A stretch of DNA of 64,000 nucleotides from JAGSPQ01 sp038206395 (GTDB lineage: Bacteria; Myxococcota; Myxococcia; Myxococcales; Myxococcaceae), in NCBI GenBank assembly GCA_038206395.1, contig JBBRAX010000014.1:1-64000 (forward strand), given 5' to 3'. Positions 32,319 to 42,364 of the stretch are shown here, piece by piece (positions within the stretch are counted from its first letter, which is position 1; each line of letters opens with the position of its first letter). The position numbers and the translations under genes were made by a program. The notes beneath the pieces are model-generated. The model made no database searches, was not told the DNA's origin, and was given only the letters and a program-made list of their open reading frames with translations.

Positions 32319-35300
32319 ATGATGATCCGACTCTCGGCGCTCAGCGCCACCCTGATGCTAGCGGCGTGCCCTGCACCGATTCCCGCCGACCCGGCTCCCG
32401 CGCCTCCGAAAATCATCGCTTTCACTGCGAGCCGCAGCAGTGTGCAGGCGGGCGAAGAAGTCACCCTGTCCTTCACCACCACCGGCGCAAAGGCCGTCAG
32501 TCTCACTGACCCGTCGGGCGGCGAGGTTCCCGTCAACGGCAGCGTCGCTTCCGGGTCGGCCACGGTGAAGCCTTCGAAGTCCTCGCTGTACGTGCTGCGC
32601 GCGGAAGGCGATGGCGGCCGCGACGCGCGGTTCGTGCAGATCGCGGTCGGCGAGCAGCTGGCCGATGTCTTCGTGGTCGCGGTGCCGGCCGAGGTGGAAG
32701 CCGGTGATGAAGTGCAGCTGGTCTACTCGGCGCTGAATGCCTCGAAGATCGCGCTCGTCGCGGGCGACGGAACCAGGTCGACGTTGCCTGGCCCTTCGGG
32801 CGTGACGCACGTCGTCCCCGCAAAGACGTCGACTTACCGGCTCGAGGCCTTCGCTGGTGACGCAGGCGCGGTGACTGCCGAAGCGCACGTGAAGGTCCGC
32901 CCGGTGCTGACGCAGTTCGAGCTGACCCCGACCGCCGCACGCAGCGGCGAGAAGATCACCCTCTCGTGGAAGACGGGTGGCGCCGACGAGCTCGTCATCA
33001 ACGAGGCGAACTTCGGCGAGCTGCTTCGCACCACCGAGGCCTTGCGCGTCAACGAAGGCACCCTCGACTTTACCGTGCCCGCCGAGCTCAGCGCCGACGC
33101 CGGCATGGGCACCAGTGACGCGGGCACGCCTGACGGTGGCGCGCCGCTGCAGCTTCCCGAGGGCTTCCCGCTGAAGTTCACGCTCACCGTGAAGTCGACG
33201 GATCCCGCGGTGACGTTGAGCCGCCTCGCCGAAGGTTTCGTCGGGTCGGGGCCGCGCATCGACGCCCTGAGCTCGCCTTCGGCGGCGACCGTGGGCAAGC
33301 AAGTGACCATCAGCTGGAACACCACCAACGCGATCGGCGTGAAGCTGCTGATCGACGGCCTTCTGGTCTACGAGCCGCTGCCGTCGAACACCGTCGCGAT
33401 CGCCAGCGGCAGCTTCCGGCTGACGATGCCGGCGAAAGACGCCGTGGTCGAGCTGGTGGCGACCAGCTTCCGCGGGCTCACCGTGAAGGCCGCGCGCCAG
33501 GTGCTGTCGGTGAAGCCGCCGAAGCTGCTGACCGCCACCCTGCCCGCTGCCGTGGGAGCCGCCGGCGCCTCGGCCACCGCCGCGTGGACCACGCAGGACG
33601 CCAGCGAGCTGCAGATTTACCTCAAGCAGGGCCCGACCGCTTTCGTCACCAACACGCCCGCGCGCGTCGCGGCCGGCATGGCCTCGGTCTACCCGGGCCG
33701 CACCACCACGTACGTCTTCGCCGCGCGCAACCTGGCCGGTGACGTCGACCAGCTCGAAAGAACGATCAACGTCACGTCGCCCGCGCAAGTGAACGCCACC
33801 CCCAGCCCCACCACGCCTGGCACTGACGTCACCTTCGCCTGGGACCTCGGTTCGGTGGCGGGCTTCTCGGCCATCTACGGCGTCCCACTGACCACCGCGA
33901 CGCCCATCAACGCGTCCACCCGCTTCATCGACCTCGCCGCAAGCGTGGGCGTCAAGCCGCTGGCTTTCTCGAACGCAGACGACGCGACGGCCGTCATCCC
34001 TTCGGCGGAAGGCTTCCGCTTCCCGATTCTCGGCCGCGTGTTCGACAACTTCACCGTGTCGACCAATGGCTTCGTCGGCTTCGGCAGCACCTCACCCCTG
34101 CCGGCCAACGTCAGCCTCGCGCTCGACCCCGCGGTGCCTCCGATGGCCGCGGTCTTCTGGGACGACCTCGTGCTCGGCGCCGGCAACGTCAGCTACCTCG
34201 TCGCGGGCGCGGCTTTTCCCCGCGTGCTCGTCGTGCAGTGGACGGACGTCCGCTTGAAGTCCGACCCGATGAGCCACCTCACCTTCCAGGCGCAGCTGTC
34301 GGAAACGGGCGCCGTCTACTTCCTCTACAAGACGCTGCAGGACACCGTGTCGCAGGGCCTCGGCCAGTCGGCGACCATCGGCATCCAGGTGGCGAGAGAC
34401 GAGTTCTTCGCCCAGCACTCATTCGACAGCGCGTCGGTGGGTGAAGGCCTCGAGCTCGAGTGGCTGACCAGCAACGCGGCCACGGGCACGGCGGTCGCGA
34501 AGGCCGCGCGCACGGCGCTCTATTCGCTGACCTTTGCGAAGGGCAGCGACTACGTGCAGGGCCTGGTGCCGCTGAACGTCTTCGGCCCCGGCGCCGTCGG
34601 CGTGCGCGAGGCAATGCCCCAGCCCGACCTCAGCTTCCCGGGCGGCAAGTGGGTCGAGCTCTTCAACCCGCAGTCGCTGCCGCTGGATCTGGGCGGGCTC
34701 AAGCTGCGCAGCCTCGGCTCGGCCACGGGCTTCGAGTTCGCCGCCGGAGCCACGCTTCCCGGCAACGGCTACCTGGTGGTGGGCGACAGCACCGACCCGC
34801 TCTTGAACGGAGACGCGGGAGTGACGCTGCAGCTCACCGACGTACCGCTGGCCTCCGCAGACACGCTGCGGCTTACCCTGGGCTCGACCGACGTCTCGGT
34901 GCTCACGTGGGCCGACTCGGTGGTCGGCACCTCCGTGCAGAGCGCCGAAGCCGCGATCGACACCAACGGCGTCGCCCTGGGCTGCACGCGCACGAAGACC
35001 TTCAACCCGAACGGCAACATCGGCACGCCGGGTCTGCCGAACGAGACGTGCTTCGAGTACGCGGTAGTTCCGATCTCGGGAGCGTTCGAAGACATCTCGG
35101 CCGATGGCACCGAGGTGCTTTCAACCGTATCAGCCACCACCGGGTACGGGGTCGCGACGCTGCCTGCGCCCTTCCGCTACTTCGACACCGTCTTCAACGA
35201 GATCAACCTGTCGATGGACGGCGTGGCGACCTTCGGGCCTCCGCTGACGGCGTCGCTGACGACGAACGCGGTGAAGCCGACGATCGCCGCTCCGAATGGA

Positions 35301-35639
35301 AGCCTGGCGGTGTTCTGGGACGACCTCGTGAAGCTGCCCACCGGCAAGCTGCTGATCGCGCGCAAGCCGGCGTACACCGTAGTCAGCTGGCAGAACTTCA
35401 GGTTCAGCTTCCCAAGCGGGGGTGACCTCTCGTTCCAGCTGAAGCTCTTCGACAGCGGGGTGATCGAGTTCCACTACGGCACGATGACCCCGACCCCGAC
35501 CGCGCTGACCCGGTCGACTGGGTTGTCGGCCACCACGTGGATCGAGCAGCTCAACGGCGAAGCGGCGCTGCCGATCAACATCAACGTCGCTGACGTCATC
35601 TTTCCCAACACCGGTTACCGGTTCGTCCCCCAGCCGTGA
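32319..35639 (+). CDS. Giant Ig-repeat/lamin-tail lipoprotein A
   Basis: This 1106-residue lipoprotein (lipobox LAAC, Cys17) has ATG 32319 preceded by GAGGAAG. About five Ig-like beta domains of roughly 90 residues follow (to about 490), each opening with a pattern such as VQAGEEVTLSFTTTGAKAVSL. Next come a beta module at about 530-720 (FDNFTVSTNGFVGFG, AVFWDDLVLG, VVQWTDVRLKS), a lamin-tail (LTD) domain at about 755-870 (GGKWVELFNPQSLPLDLGGLKL) and a second copy of the beta module to the end (INLSMDGVATFGP, AVFWDDL, FQLKLFDSGVIEFHYG). LTD and Ig-like parts suggest binding of cell-surface or extracellular ligands. It is the first of three paralogues and overlaps the next as GTGA. Confidence 0.85.
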   Translation: MMIRLSALSATLMLAACPAPIPADPAPAPPKIIAFTASRSSVQAGEEVTLSFTTTGAKAVSLTDPSGGEVPVNGSVASGSATVKPSKSSLYVLRAEGDGGRDARFVQIAVGEQLADVFVVAVPAEVEAGDEVQLVYSALNASKIALVAGDGTRSTLPGPSGVTHVVPAKTSTYRLEAFAGDAGAVTAEAHVKVRPVLTQFELTPTAARSGEKITLSWKTGGADELVINEANFGELLRTTEALRVNEGTLDFTVPAELSADAGMGTSDAGTPDGGAPLQLPEGFPLKFTLTVKSTDPAVTLSRLAEGFVGSGPRIDALSSPSAATVGKQVTISWNTTNAIGVKLLIDGLLVYEPLPSNTVAIASGSFRLTMPAKDAVVELVATSFRGLTVKAARQVLSVKPPKLLTATLPAAVGAAGASATAAWTTQDASELQIYLKQGPTAFVTNTPARVAAGMASVYPGRTTTYVFAARNLAGDVDQLERTINVTSPAQVNATPSPTTPGTDVTFAWDLGSVAGFSAIYGVPLTTATPINASTRFIDLAASVGVKPLAFSNADDATAVIPSAEGFRFPILGRVFDNFTVSTNGFVGFGSTSPLPANVSLALDPAVPPMAAVFWDDLVLGAGNVSYLVAGAAFPRVLVVQWTDVRLKSDPMSHLTFQAQLSETGAVYFLYKTLQDTVSQGLGQSATIGIQVARDEFFAQHSFDSASVGEGLELEWLTSNAATGTAVAKAARTALYSLTFAKGSDYVQGLVPLNVFGPGAVGVREAMPQPDLSFPGGKWVELFNPQSLPLDLGGLKLRSLGSATGFEFAAGATLPGNGYLVVGDSTDPLLNGDAGVTLQLTDVPLASADTLRLTLGSTDVSVLTWADSVVGTSVQSAEAAIDTNGVALGCTRTKTFNPNGNIGTPGLPNETCFEYAVVPISGAFEDISADGTEVLSTVSATTGYGVATLPAPFRYFDTVFNEINLSMDGVATFGPPLTASLTTNAVKPTIAAPNGSLAVFWDDLVKLPTGKLLIARKPAYTVVSWQNFRFSFPSGGDLSFQLKLFDSGVIEFHYGTMTPTPTALTRSTGLSATTWIEQLNGEAALPININVADVIFPNTGYRFVPQP

Positions 35640-38600
35640 GCACTTCCATGAACCTGCGAACCGCCCTCTATTTCTCTCTCGCCGCAGTTTTGCTCGGGTG
35701 CCCGAAGGCCCCGGAGCCCGAGGTGCTGCCGCCTGCGCCCGAGGTCCTGTCTTTCACTGCGTCTCCTGCGGTGCTCGACGCCGCCGGCAAGGCGACCCTC
35801 ACCTGGCAGACGAAGAACGCCACCGCGATCGAGGTAACCGACAGCGTCACCGGCGTCCTGGCTGCCGCCGACCAGACCTCGGGCACCTTGATGGTCGACG
35901 TCAGCAATGATCGCCTCTTCGTGCTGCGGGCCGTCAACGCGCGCGGCTTGTCAGACAGCGCGGCCGCTCGCGTGGAGGTGCGCGGCACGGCGCAGCTGCT
36001 CTTCACTGCTGTCCCCGAGATCGTCACTGCCGGGGAGTCGACCGTGCTCGCGTGGTCGGCGGGCAACGCACGCGAGGTCTCGATTCTCGACGGCGCGGGC
36101 ATGCCCATCGACCTCAAGGGCCAGACGGGGTTCGGCACGGTCAACGTCACTCCCGAGCTCGACACCACCTACACACTGAAGGCGGACGCGGTGATGAGGC
36201 CGGTGAAGGTCTCGGTGCGGCCGGTGGTGCAGAGCCTCGTCGCGACGCCTTCCTTCGGGCGCCCCGGCGGCACCGTGGTCGTCTCGTGGCAGACGCAGGG
36301 CGCCACCAAGGTGACGTTGTCTCGCGCATTGGCCGGTGGGCTCGTCACCGAGGTCGACCCGGCAAAGGTGAAGTCGGGCAGCTTCAGCCAGACGTTGCCG
36401 GCCGACGCTGCGGCCGACGGCGTCTTTACGTACGTGCTCAAGGCCGAAGGCACGAACCCCGCGGCGGCCACCACGCAGCAGCTGCAGGTCTACATCTCTG
36501 ACACCCCGCGGATCCTCGAGTTCAAGGCGCCGGGCTTCGGCGTGCTGGGCGGCAAGTTCACGATGGGCTGGGTCACCGTGTCGGACCAGGTCGAGATTCT
36601 CGCCAACGGCTCGATTCTCTACCGCACGCCGTCCGTGGCCGAAGCGACCACGGGCAGCCTGCAGCTCGACACGCCGGTGACCGCCACCGAGTACAGCTTG
36701 CGCGCGATCAACCTGCGCGGCGGCGAGGTTTCCCAGAAGAAGACCGTCGCCCCTGTTGGCGTGACGTCGCTGACCACCTTCACGGCGACCCCCGCGGTCG
36801 TCGCGGCCGGCGGAGATCCCGTCACCCTCACCTGGAACACGCCGAACGCGCGCGTGCTCAAGATCGTCGCCAACAACGACTACACGGTCTTCACTGTGCA
36901 CGGCGCCGCGGCCGAGTCGGGCACCTTCACGGCGTACCCGAACGGGCCGACCACCTACGTGCTCAGCGCCGATAACTCGCTGGGCAACACTGTCAGCGGA
37001 ACCCAGAGCGTCACCGTCACCGCCCCCGCGCAGGTCGTCCAGTCACCCACTGGCCCCGTCGTCGTCGGAGCGACCGTGAACCTCGGCGTCAACGTCGCCG
37101 GCGGCACCGCGAAGATCAGCGGCGTGCCCCAGGCCACGGCGGCCCTGCGCCCCACCTCCACCAACTTCGTCGACATCAGCGCCACGGGCACGAAGCTCGC
37201 CTTCACCGCGAGCGCGGACAACAACGTGCTGTCCTTCACCCCGCCCGACTTCGAGACGTGGCTGTGGGGGAAGCGGCTCAGCGGCAACGTCGTCGTCTCG
37301 ACGAATGGCTTCCTGGTCTTCGGGCCGTCGGCGCTGGTGCGCGCGACGAGCCTGTCGATTCCGAATGCGACGATCGAACCGCACCTCTACGCGCCGTACT
37401 GGCTCGACCTCAGCTACGGCCCGCAGTCGGCGATCTTCTGGGAAGTGCGAGGTGAAGCGCCGAACCTCGAGCTCGTCGTGCAGTGGCACAAGCTGAAGGT
37501 CAAGGCGCAGGCGACCTCAGAAGTCACCTTCCAGGCCCGCATCCACCAGACGGGTACGGTTCAGTACGAATACCAGACGATGACCCTCACCTCGGCGCCG
37601 GCGATCATGGTCGGCGTGCAGGGCCCGCTGGGCAACCTCGGCGCGCAACACGGCGGCGGCGTCGGCAGCAACAGCGGGCTGACCTTCTTCGAGCCGCGCA
37701 CGTCGCCGGCTCCGTACCGGGTCGACAGCGCGCTGCAGCTGAACGCGTGGGTGGCGATCGGCACCAGCTACCTCAAGGTCAGCTACACGCCGCAGATCCT
37801 GCAGCCAGGCATTCTGGTGATCTCTGAGGCGATGCACAGCCCCGCGGCGCCCCTCGCGGCGACGGGTGAGTGGGTCGAGGTCTTCAACAGCACAGGCCAG
37901 CCTTTCGACCTCGCCGGCTTTGCGATCGACTTCGGCAACGGCAACGTTCATTCGATTGCCGCCGCGGGCGGCACCACCGTCATCCCCGCGGGCGGCGTGC
38001 TGTTGCTCGGCCAGAGCAACGTCGCGGCCGAGAACGATGGCGTCGCAGTGCAGTACGTCTACGGCCCAACCTTCTCGATGACCGACGGCGCGGGCACCGT
38101 GCGCATCACCAGCGCCGGCTCGCCCATTGCCAGCCTGACGTGGTCCGCAGGCCAGGGCGGGGTGGGCATCTCGGTCGCCGGCGACCCCGGCCCGGTCTTA
38201 TTGTCCACGGATCCGATAGGCACCCTGCCCCACGCGGTCAACTGCAGCTCGACCGCTTCGTTCGGAACCCAGGCACCGCAGCAGCAGGGCACGCCCGGGG
38301 TCTTGTCGCAGTGCTACGCGTACCGGCTGACGAAGATCGCGCCGAACTACGAGAACACCTTCACCACCGGCACTGAGCTGCTGGGCACGGCCAGCGACTA
38401 CAACGGCATCGGCGCGGTGACTTTGCCGGCGCCTTTCACGTTCTTCGGCACCCCGTACACGTCGATCAACCTCTCGATGGTCGGGTTCGCGACCTTCGGC
38501 CCGGTGCTGACGGCGGCATACGACACGACGAACAACACGGGTGTGACGACGACGGCGCCCAACGGCGTGCTGGCGTTGTTCTGGGATCAGATCGTTCGCA

Positions 38601-38896
38601 ACACGAACGGGAAGATCACGATGCAGCGCATGCCCACGTACACGATCATCTCGTGGGACGACTTCCGCATCTACGCGTCCACCGGCAGCGCGATGAGCTT
38701 CCAGCTGAAGCTCTTCGACAGCGGCGTGATCGAGTACCACTACGGCTCGATGCTCGCGGGCAACAAGCCCAACGAGACCAGCGGCAGCACGGCGACCACC
38801 TGGCTCGAGAGCCCTACCGGAGACTCAAGCCTGGTCATCAACCTCAACACCATTGGCGGCCTCGCGCCGAACACGGCCTGGCGGTTCACTCCATGA
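35636..38896 (+). CDS. Giant Ig-repeat/lamin-tail lipoprotein B
   Basis: This 1086-residue paralogue has the same order of parts: lipobox LLGC (Cys22), five Ig-like domains (ATLTWQTKNATAIEVTD, STVLAWSAGNAREVSI, GTVVVSWQTQGATKVTL and others), beta module 1 (about 500-700), an LTD domain starting near 728 (GEWVEVFNSTGQPFDLAGFAI) and beta module 2 near 935 (SINLSMVGFATFGP, FQLKLFDSGVIEYHYG). The GTG start at 35636 shares bases with the previous stop; an ATG four codons on is possible. It overlaps paralogue C as ATGA. Sequence has drifted clearly from A while the layout is kept, so the duplication is not recent. Confidence 0.85.
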   Translation: MSTSMNLRTALYFSLAAVLLGCPKAPEPEVLPPAPEVLSFTASPAVLDAAGKATLTWQTKNATAIEVTDSVTGVLAAADQTSGTLMVDVSNDRLFVLRAVNARGLSDSAAARVEVRGTAQLLFTAVPEIVTAGESTVLAWSAGNAREVSILDGAGMPIDLKGQTGFGTVNVTPELDTTYTLKADAVMRPVKVSVRPVVQSLVATPSFGRPGGTVVVSWQTQGATKVTLSRALAGGLVTEVDPAKVKSGSFSQTLPADAAADGVFTYVLKAEGTNPAAATTQQLQVYISDTPRILEFKAPGFGVLGGKFTMGWVTVSDQVEILANGSILYRTPSVAEATTGSLQLDTPVTATEYSLRAINLRGGEVSQKKTVAPVGVTSLTTFTATPAVVAAGGDPVTLTWNTPNARVLKIVANNDYTVFTVHGAAAESGTFTAYPNGPTTYVLSADNSLGNTVSGTQSVTVTAPAQVVQSPTGPVVVGATVNLGVNVAGGTAKISGVPQATAALRPTSTNFVDISATGTKLAFTASADNNVLSFTPPDFETWLWGKRLSGNVVVSTNGFLVFGPSALVRATSLSIPNATIEPHLYAPYWLDLSYGPQSAIFWEVRGEAPNLELVVQWHKLKVKAQATSEVTFQARIHQTGTVQYEYQTMTLTSAPAIMVGVQGPLGNLGAQHGGGVGSNSGLTFFEPRTSPAPYRVDSALQLNAWVAIGTSYLKVSYTPQILQPGILVISEAMHSPAAPLAATGEWVEVFNSTGQPFDLAGFAIDFGNGNVHSIAAAGGTTVIPAGGVLLLGQSNVAAENDGVAVQYVYGPTFSMTDGAGTVRITSAGSPIASLTWSAGQGGVGISVAGDPGPVLLSTDPIGTLPHAVNCSSTASFGTQAPQQQGTPGVLSQCYAYRLTKIAPNYENTFTTGTELLGTASDYNGIGAVTLPAPFTFFGTPYTSINLSMVGFATFGPVLTAAYDTTNNTGVTTTAPNGVLALFWDQIVRNTNGKITMQRMPTYTIISWDDFRIYASTGSAMSFQLKLFDSGVIEYHYGSMLAGNKPNETSGSTATTWLESPTGDSSLVINLNTIGGLAPNTAWRFTP

Positions 38897-41800
38897 AAGC
38901 TCTTTCGATTTTCGTCTCTGCGCTGGTGCTGCTGGCCGGTTGTCCCGCACCGGTCACCCCGCCTGCGGTGGTGCCTGCTGCTCCGGACATCACGTCTTTC
39001 ACCACGTCAGCGGTTCAGGTCGACGCGGGCCAGACGGTGAAGCTCGAGTGGACCACGACGAACGCCACGTCAGTGACGCTGGTGCAGCTCGACAAGGGTG
39101 CGCTGCCCATCGACGGTGCGCAGACACAGGGCGCGTACAACCACGTGATCGAAAACGACGTGGTGTTCGTGCTGACCGCGCGCGGAGAAGGCGGCAGTGA
39201 CTCGGCGATCACCTCGGTGGGCATCAACGCGCCACCTGATCGCCTGCTCTTCGCCGCGGTGCCGGGCAACGTGCAGGCGGGGGAATCGGCCTCGCTGGTC
39301 TGGAGCGCACCGGGCGCGACGACGGTCACCCTCACCGGCAACGGTGCGCCGGTCGACCTCAAGGGCCAGGTGCAGTCGGGCACGGTCACTGTCACGCCGT
39401 CGCTGGACACGACGTACGTGCTCGACGTCGACGGTCGAAAGGCGACGGCCACGGTCACCGTGCAGCCGGCGATCTTCTCGTTCACCAGCGAGGGCTCGCC
39501 GGCGCCGGGGGGCATGGTCGCGCTCTCGTGGCAGACGGGCGGAGCGACGAAGCTCACCCTCACCCGCGAAGGCGTCACCACCCCGCTGCTGATCGAGACG
39601 GACGCCACGAAGATCTCAATTGGTGGCTTCACCGACCCGGTGCCAGCGACGCTGCCCGCGGACGCGGTGCTCAACTACACGCTGGTGATTGAGCGCGGGG
39701 CCAACACGGTGACGCGCAAAGCCGTCGTCTACGTCGGCGCAGCGCCGAAGATCCTCGACTTCCAGATGCCGGCGTACGCGCAGGTGCCGGGCTCCTTCAA
39801 CGTCTCATGGAAGACGGCGAATGCCGATCGCCTGCAGGTAAGCTTTGGCGGGCTGGTCGTCTACGACGCGCCGACGAAGGCGCTGGTCGACCTGGGCAAT
39901 GCGGTGCTGCCGACCCCTTCGATGGCGACGCAGGTCGAGCTGCGGGCCACCAACGCGCGCGGTGGCGTGCTGGTGCAGACGAAGACGATTTCCCCCGTCG
40001 GGGCGCCGGTGGCGATCGAGTTCAAGGCCGACAAGGCGGGCATCACCAACGGCGGTGAGCCGGTGAAGCTGTCGTGGAAGATCACCAACGCCCGCCACGT
40101 GAAGATCGAGATCCCCGGGCGCTACGTCGTGTCGGACCAGACGGGCCAGCTCGATGAAGGCTCGTTGACGGTGTACCCGAACCAGGCGAGCACGACCTAC
40201 CAGCTCACCGCGGACAACCAGGTCGGTGGCTCGGTTCCTAACATGACGGTCGCGGTGACCGTGGTGACGCCGGCGAAGTTCACGCTATCGGTCGACTCGG
40301 CGCCCCAGGGCGCCCTGATTCAGGTGCTCAGCCACAACGTGCCGGGTGGCTCGAACGAAGTGACGGGGCTGGCGACGATCGCCAAGAACGCGCCGGGCGA
40401 GGCGTTCGTCGACATCCTCACCACAGGCACGGACATCGCGTACTCCGGGCCGGATACGACGGCGAAGCTCTTTACGCTGCCGGCGCCGTTCAGCACGACG
40501 ATCTACGGAGTTCCGGTGACGGGCAGCAAGCTGTCGATCTCGATCAACGGCTGGTTCAAGTTCAGCGACACGGCGGTGACGGGCGCGGACAACCCGACGG
40601 CGGCCAACCCACCGTTGCCAAGCGCGTCGTTGGATCCGTTGGCGATCGTCCCCTACTGGGAAGACCTGTACCAAATCACGAGCAACCCGCTCTGCAAGAT
40701 CCTCGTGCAGGTCGACACGGTCGGCGTGCTGCAGCGCCTGATCGTGCAGTGGAATGAGGTGGAGCACGACGACTTCACCGGCAGCAAGATGACCTTCCAG
40801 GCGCAGGTGTACTCGAACGGGAAGGTCGTCTTTGCGTACAAGACGATGCAGGGGCTGACCGGGCCCGACGAGCCGTCGGTGGGCATCGTGAACTCGGACG
40901 AGTCGGATGCGCTGGTCGTCAACGTGCGGCCGGCCGAGAACGACACGTATTCGTTGTTCGCAGACTCGACGCTGCCCGCGACGGTCGCGGTGCAGAAGGG
41001 GCCGATCACCGGGTTCGTGAAGATTCCGCCGTCGGGCTTCATCGAGCTGACGAGCGACGTGGTGCTGCCGCCGAACCAGTTCCGGATCTCCGAGGCCAAC
41101 TACAATCCGGCGGCCGGCAACGTCGAATGGCTCGAGATCACGAACTACGCGTCGACGGCGATCGAGCTCGCGGGTTGGGCGATCGACGTCGGCGGTGGCT
41201 CGACGCATACGATCGTGGGGCCGCTGGTGTTGCCGGCGAACGGCACGCTGTTGCTGGGACAGACGGCCGACGCGGCCGAAGCGAGCTCGGGCGGGCCGGT
41301 GGTGGACTACGTCTACGGTACGGGAATCGCGATGCCGGACGCGGCGGGCACGGTGGCGCTGACTTTCGGAGGCAGCCCGTACTCGCGGCTGTCGTGGTCG
41401 GCGCCGGGCACGGCGGGGGTTTCGCTGCAGCCCGAGAAGGAACGCACGGATCTGATCTTTGCGACGGGTGTGACCGAGCTGATGTGCGTGGGAGTGGCGC
41501 CGTACGGCGGCAGCGGGCAGCTGGGAACTCCGAAGGCGGCGAACCCGGCCTGCTTCCCGTGGACGAGGGCGCCAGGCACAGGCGTGTACCAGTCGATCAT
41601 CTCGACGGGGGCTCCGGTGGGATCGATGGTCGCGAACAACGTGCTGAATTCTTCGGACGCGGTAGTGGTGCCGCTGAACTTCGTCGCGGCAGGTGGCCGC
41701 GCGGTGAAGATCGGCAACCAGCAGCTCGGCACAGCTGCGGCTCCGCTGTACGTCACCTCCGATGGGTACGTGTCGCTGCAGATGATCACGACGTCGACGT

Positions 41801-42222
41801 CGTTCAACCCGACGATTCCCGCGATCACCTCGCCCAATGCAGTGTTGGCGGTCTTCTGGGACAACCTGTCGGCGAACCCGACCGCGTCTGGCGTGTACTG
41901 GCAGCAGTTCGACCCAGACACGATTCCGGGCAACGCCGATGACTACACGCTGATCTCCTGGGAGAACTGGCGCGTCTTCAGTTCGCTGGCGACCAACCTC
42001 AGCAGCCTCAACTTCCAGCTGAAGATCCACGAGGCGACGGGTGACTTCGAATACATCTTCGGCGCGATGGGCTCGACCACCGCCAGCGGCTCTACCGGCG
42101 CACTGGCGACCACGTGGTTCGAGGCTGCCGACGGGCGGTCGGCGATCAAGGTCAACGTCAACTCGGCCACCGCGCCGGGAATTCAGCCGGGCAACGCCTT
42201 CCGGTTCGTTTACGCGCCGTAG
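38893..42222 (+). CDS. Giant Ig-repeat/lamin-tail lipoprotein C
   Basis: This 1109-residue lipoprotein starts with MKALSIFVSALVLLAGC (Cys17), exactly overlapping the stop of B as ATGA. It shares the five Ig-like domains (QTVKLEWTTTNATSVTLV, MVALSWQTGGATKLTL), beta module 1 (about 520-690), an LTD domain near 729 (VEWLEITNYASTAIELAGW) and a second beta module near 930 (YVTSDGYVSLQ, AVFWDNLSANP, FQLKIHEATGDFEYIFG). The last module differs most from A and B, with an insertion around YWQQFDPDTIPGNADDY. A strong hairpin follows the gene. Confidence 0.85.
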   Translation: MKALSIFVSALVLLAGCPAPVTPPAVVPAAPDITSFTTSAVQVDAGQTVKLEWTTTNATSVTLVQLDKGALPIDGAQTQGAYNHVIENDVVFVLTARGEGGSDSAITSVGINAPPDRLLFAAVPGNVQAGESASLVWSAPGATTVTLTGNGAPVDLKGQVQSGTVTVTPSLDTTYVLDVDGRKATATVTVQPAIFSFTSEGSPAPGGMVALSWQTGGATKLTLTREGVTTPLLIETDATKISIGGFTDPVPATLPADAVLNYTLVIERGANTVTRKAVVYVGAAPKILDFQMPAYAQVPGSFNVSWKTANADRLQVSFGGLVVYDAPTKALVDLGNAVLPTPSMATQVELRATNARGGVLVQTKTISPVGAPVAIEFKADKAGITNGGEPVKLSWKITNARHVKIEIPGRYVVSDQTGQLDEGSLTVYPNQASTTYQLTADNQVGGSVPNMTVAVTVVTPAKFTLSVDSAPQGALIQVLSHNVPGGSNEVTGLATIAKNAPGEAFVDILTTGTDIAYSGPDTTAKLFTLPAPFSTTIYGVPVTGSKLSISINGWFKFSDTAVTGADNPTAANPPLPSASLDPLAIVPYWEDLYQITSNPLCKILVQVDTVGVLQRLIVQWNEVEHDDFTGSKMTFQAQVYSNGKVVFAYKTMQGLTGPDEPSVGIVNSDESDALVVNVRPAENDTYSLFADSTLPATVAVQKGPITGFVKIPPSGFIELTSDVVLPPNQFRISEANYNPAAGNVEWLEITNYASTAIELAGWAIDVGGGSTHTIVGPLVLPANGTLLLGQTADAAEASSGGPVVDYVYGTGIAMPDAAGTVALTFGGSPYSRLSWSAPGTAGVSLQPEKERTDLIFATGVTELMCVGVAPYGGSGQLGTPKAANPACFPWTRAPGTGVYQSIISTGAPVGSMVANNVLNSSDAVVVPLNFVAAGGRAVKIGNQQLGTAAAPLYVTSDGYVSLQMITTSTSFNPTIPAITSPNAVLAVFWDNLSANPTASGVYWQQFDPDTIPGNADDYTLISWENWRVFSSLATNLSSLNFQLKIHEATGDFEYIFGAMGSTTASGSTGALATTWFEAADGRSAIKVNVNSATAPGIQPGNAFRFVYAP

Positions 42223-42230
42223 CCATTCAT

Positions 42231-42268
42231 GCGGCGGGAAGGCCCGAGCATCCTCGGTGATCCGCCGC
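42231..42268. terminator. Strong hairpin between convergent genes
   Basis: GCGGCGG (42231-42237) pairs with CCGCCGC (42262-42268), with an inner stem CCGAG/CTCGG around loop CATC. It stands nine bases after the end of lipoprotein C and before the end of the SMP-30 gene, a position for a bidirectional terminator. No T-run is present. Confidence 0.5.
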
Positions 42269-42364
42269 AGGAGGCGCTTCCCCGCCCCGGCGAGTCCGAA
42301 AGGCATTCGATCAACTTCGATCGAAGCTTGTGACGCACTGCGGCGACAGCCTTCAGCGACAGCC

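Noticed and set aside
40285..42306. 673-codon open frame on the minus strand
   Set aside because: It is the complement of lipoprotein C, almost all Arg, His and Asp, without any recognisable domain.
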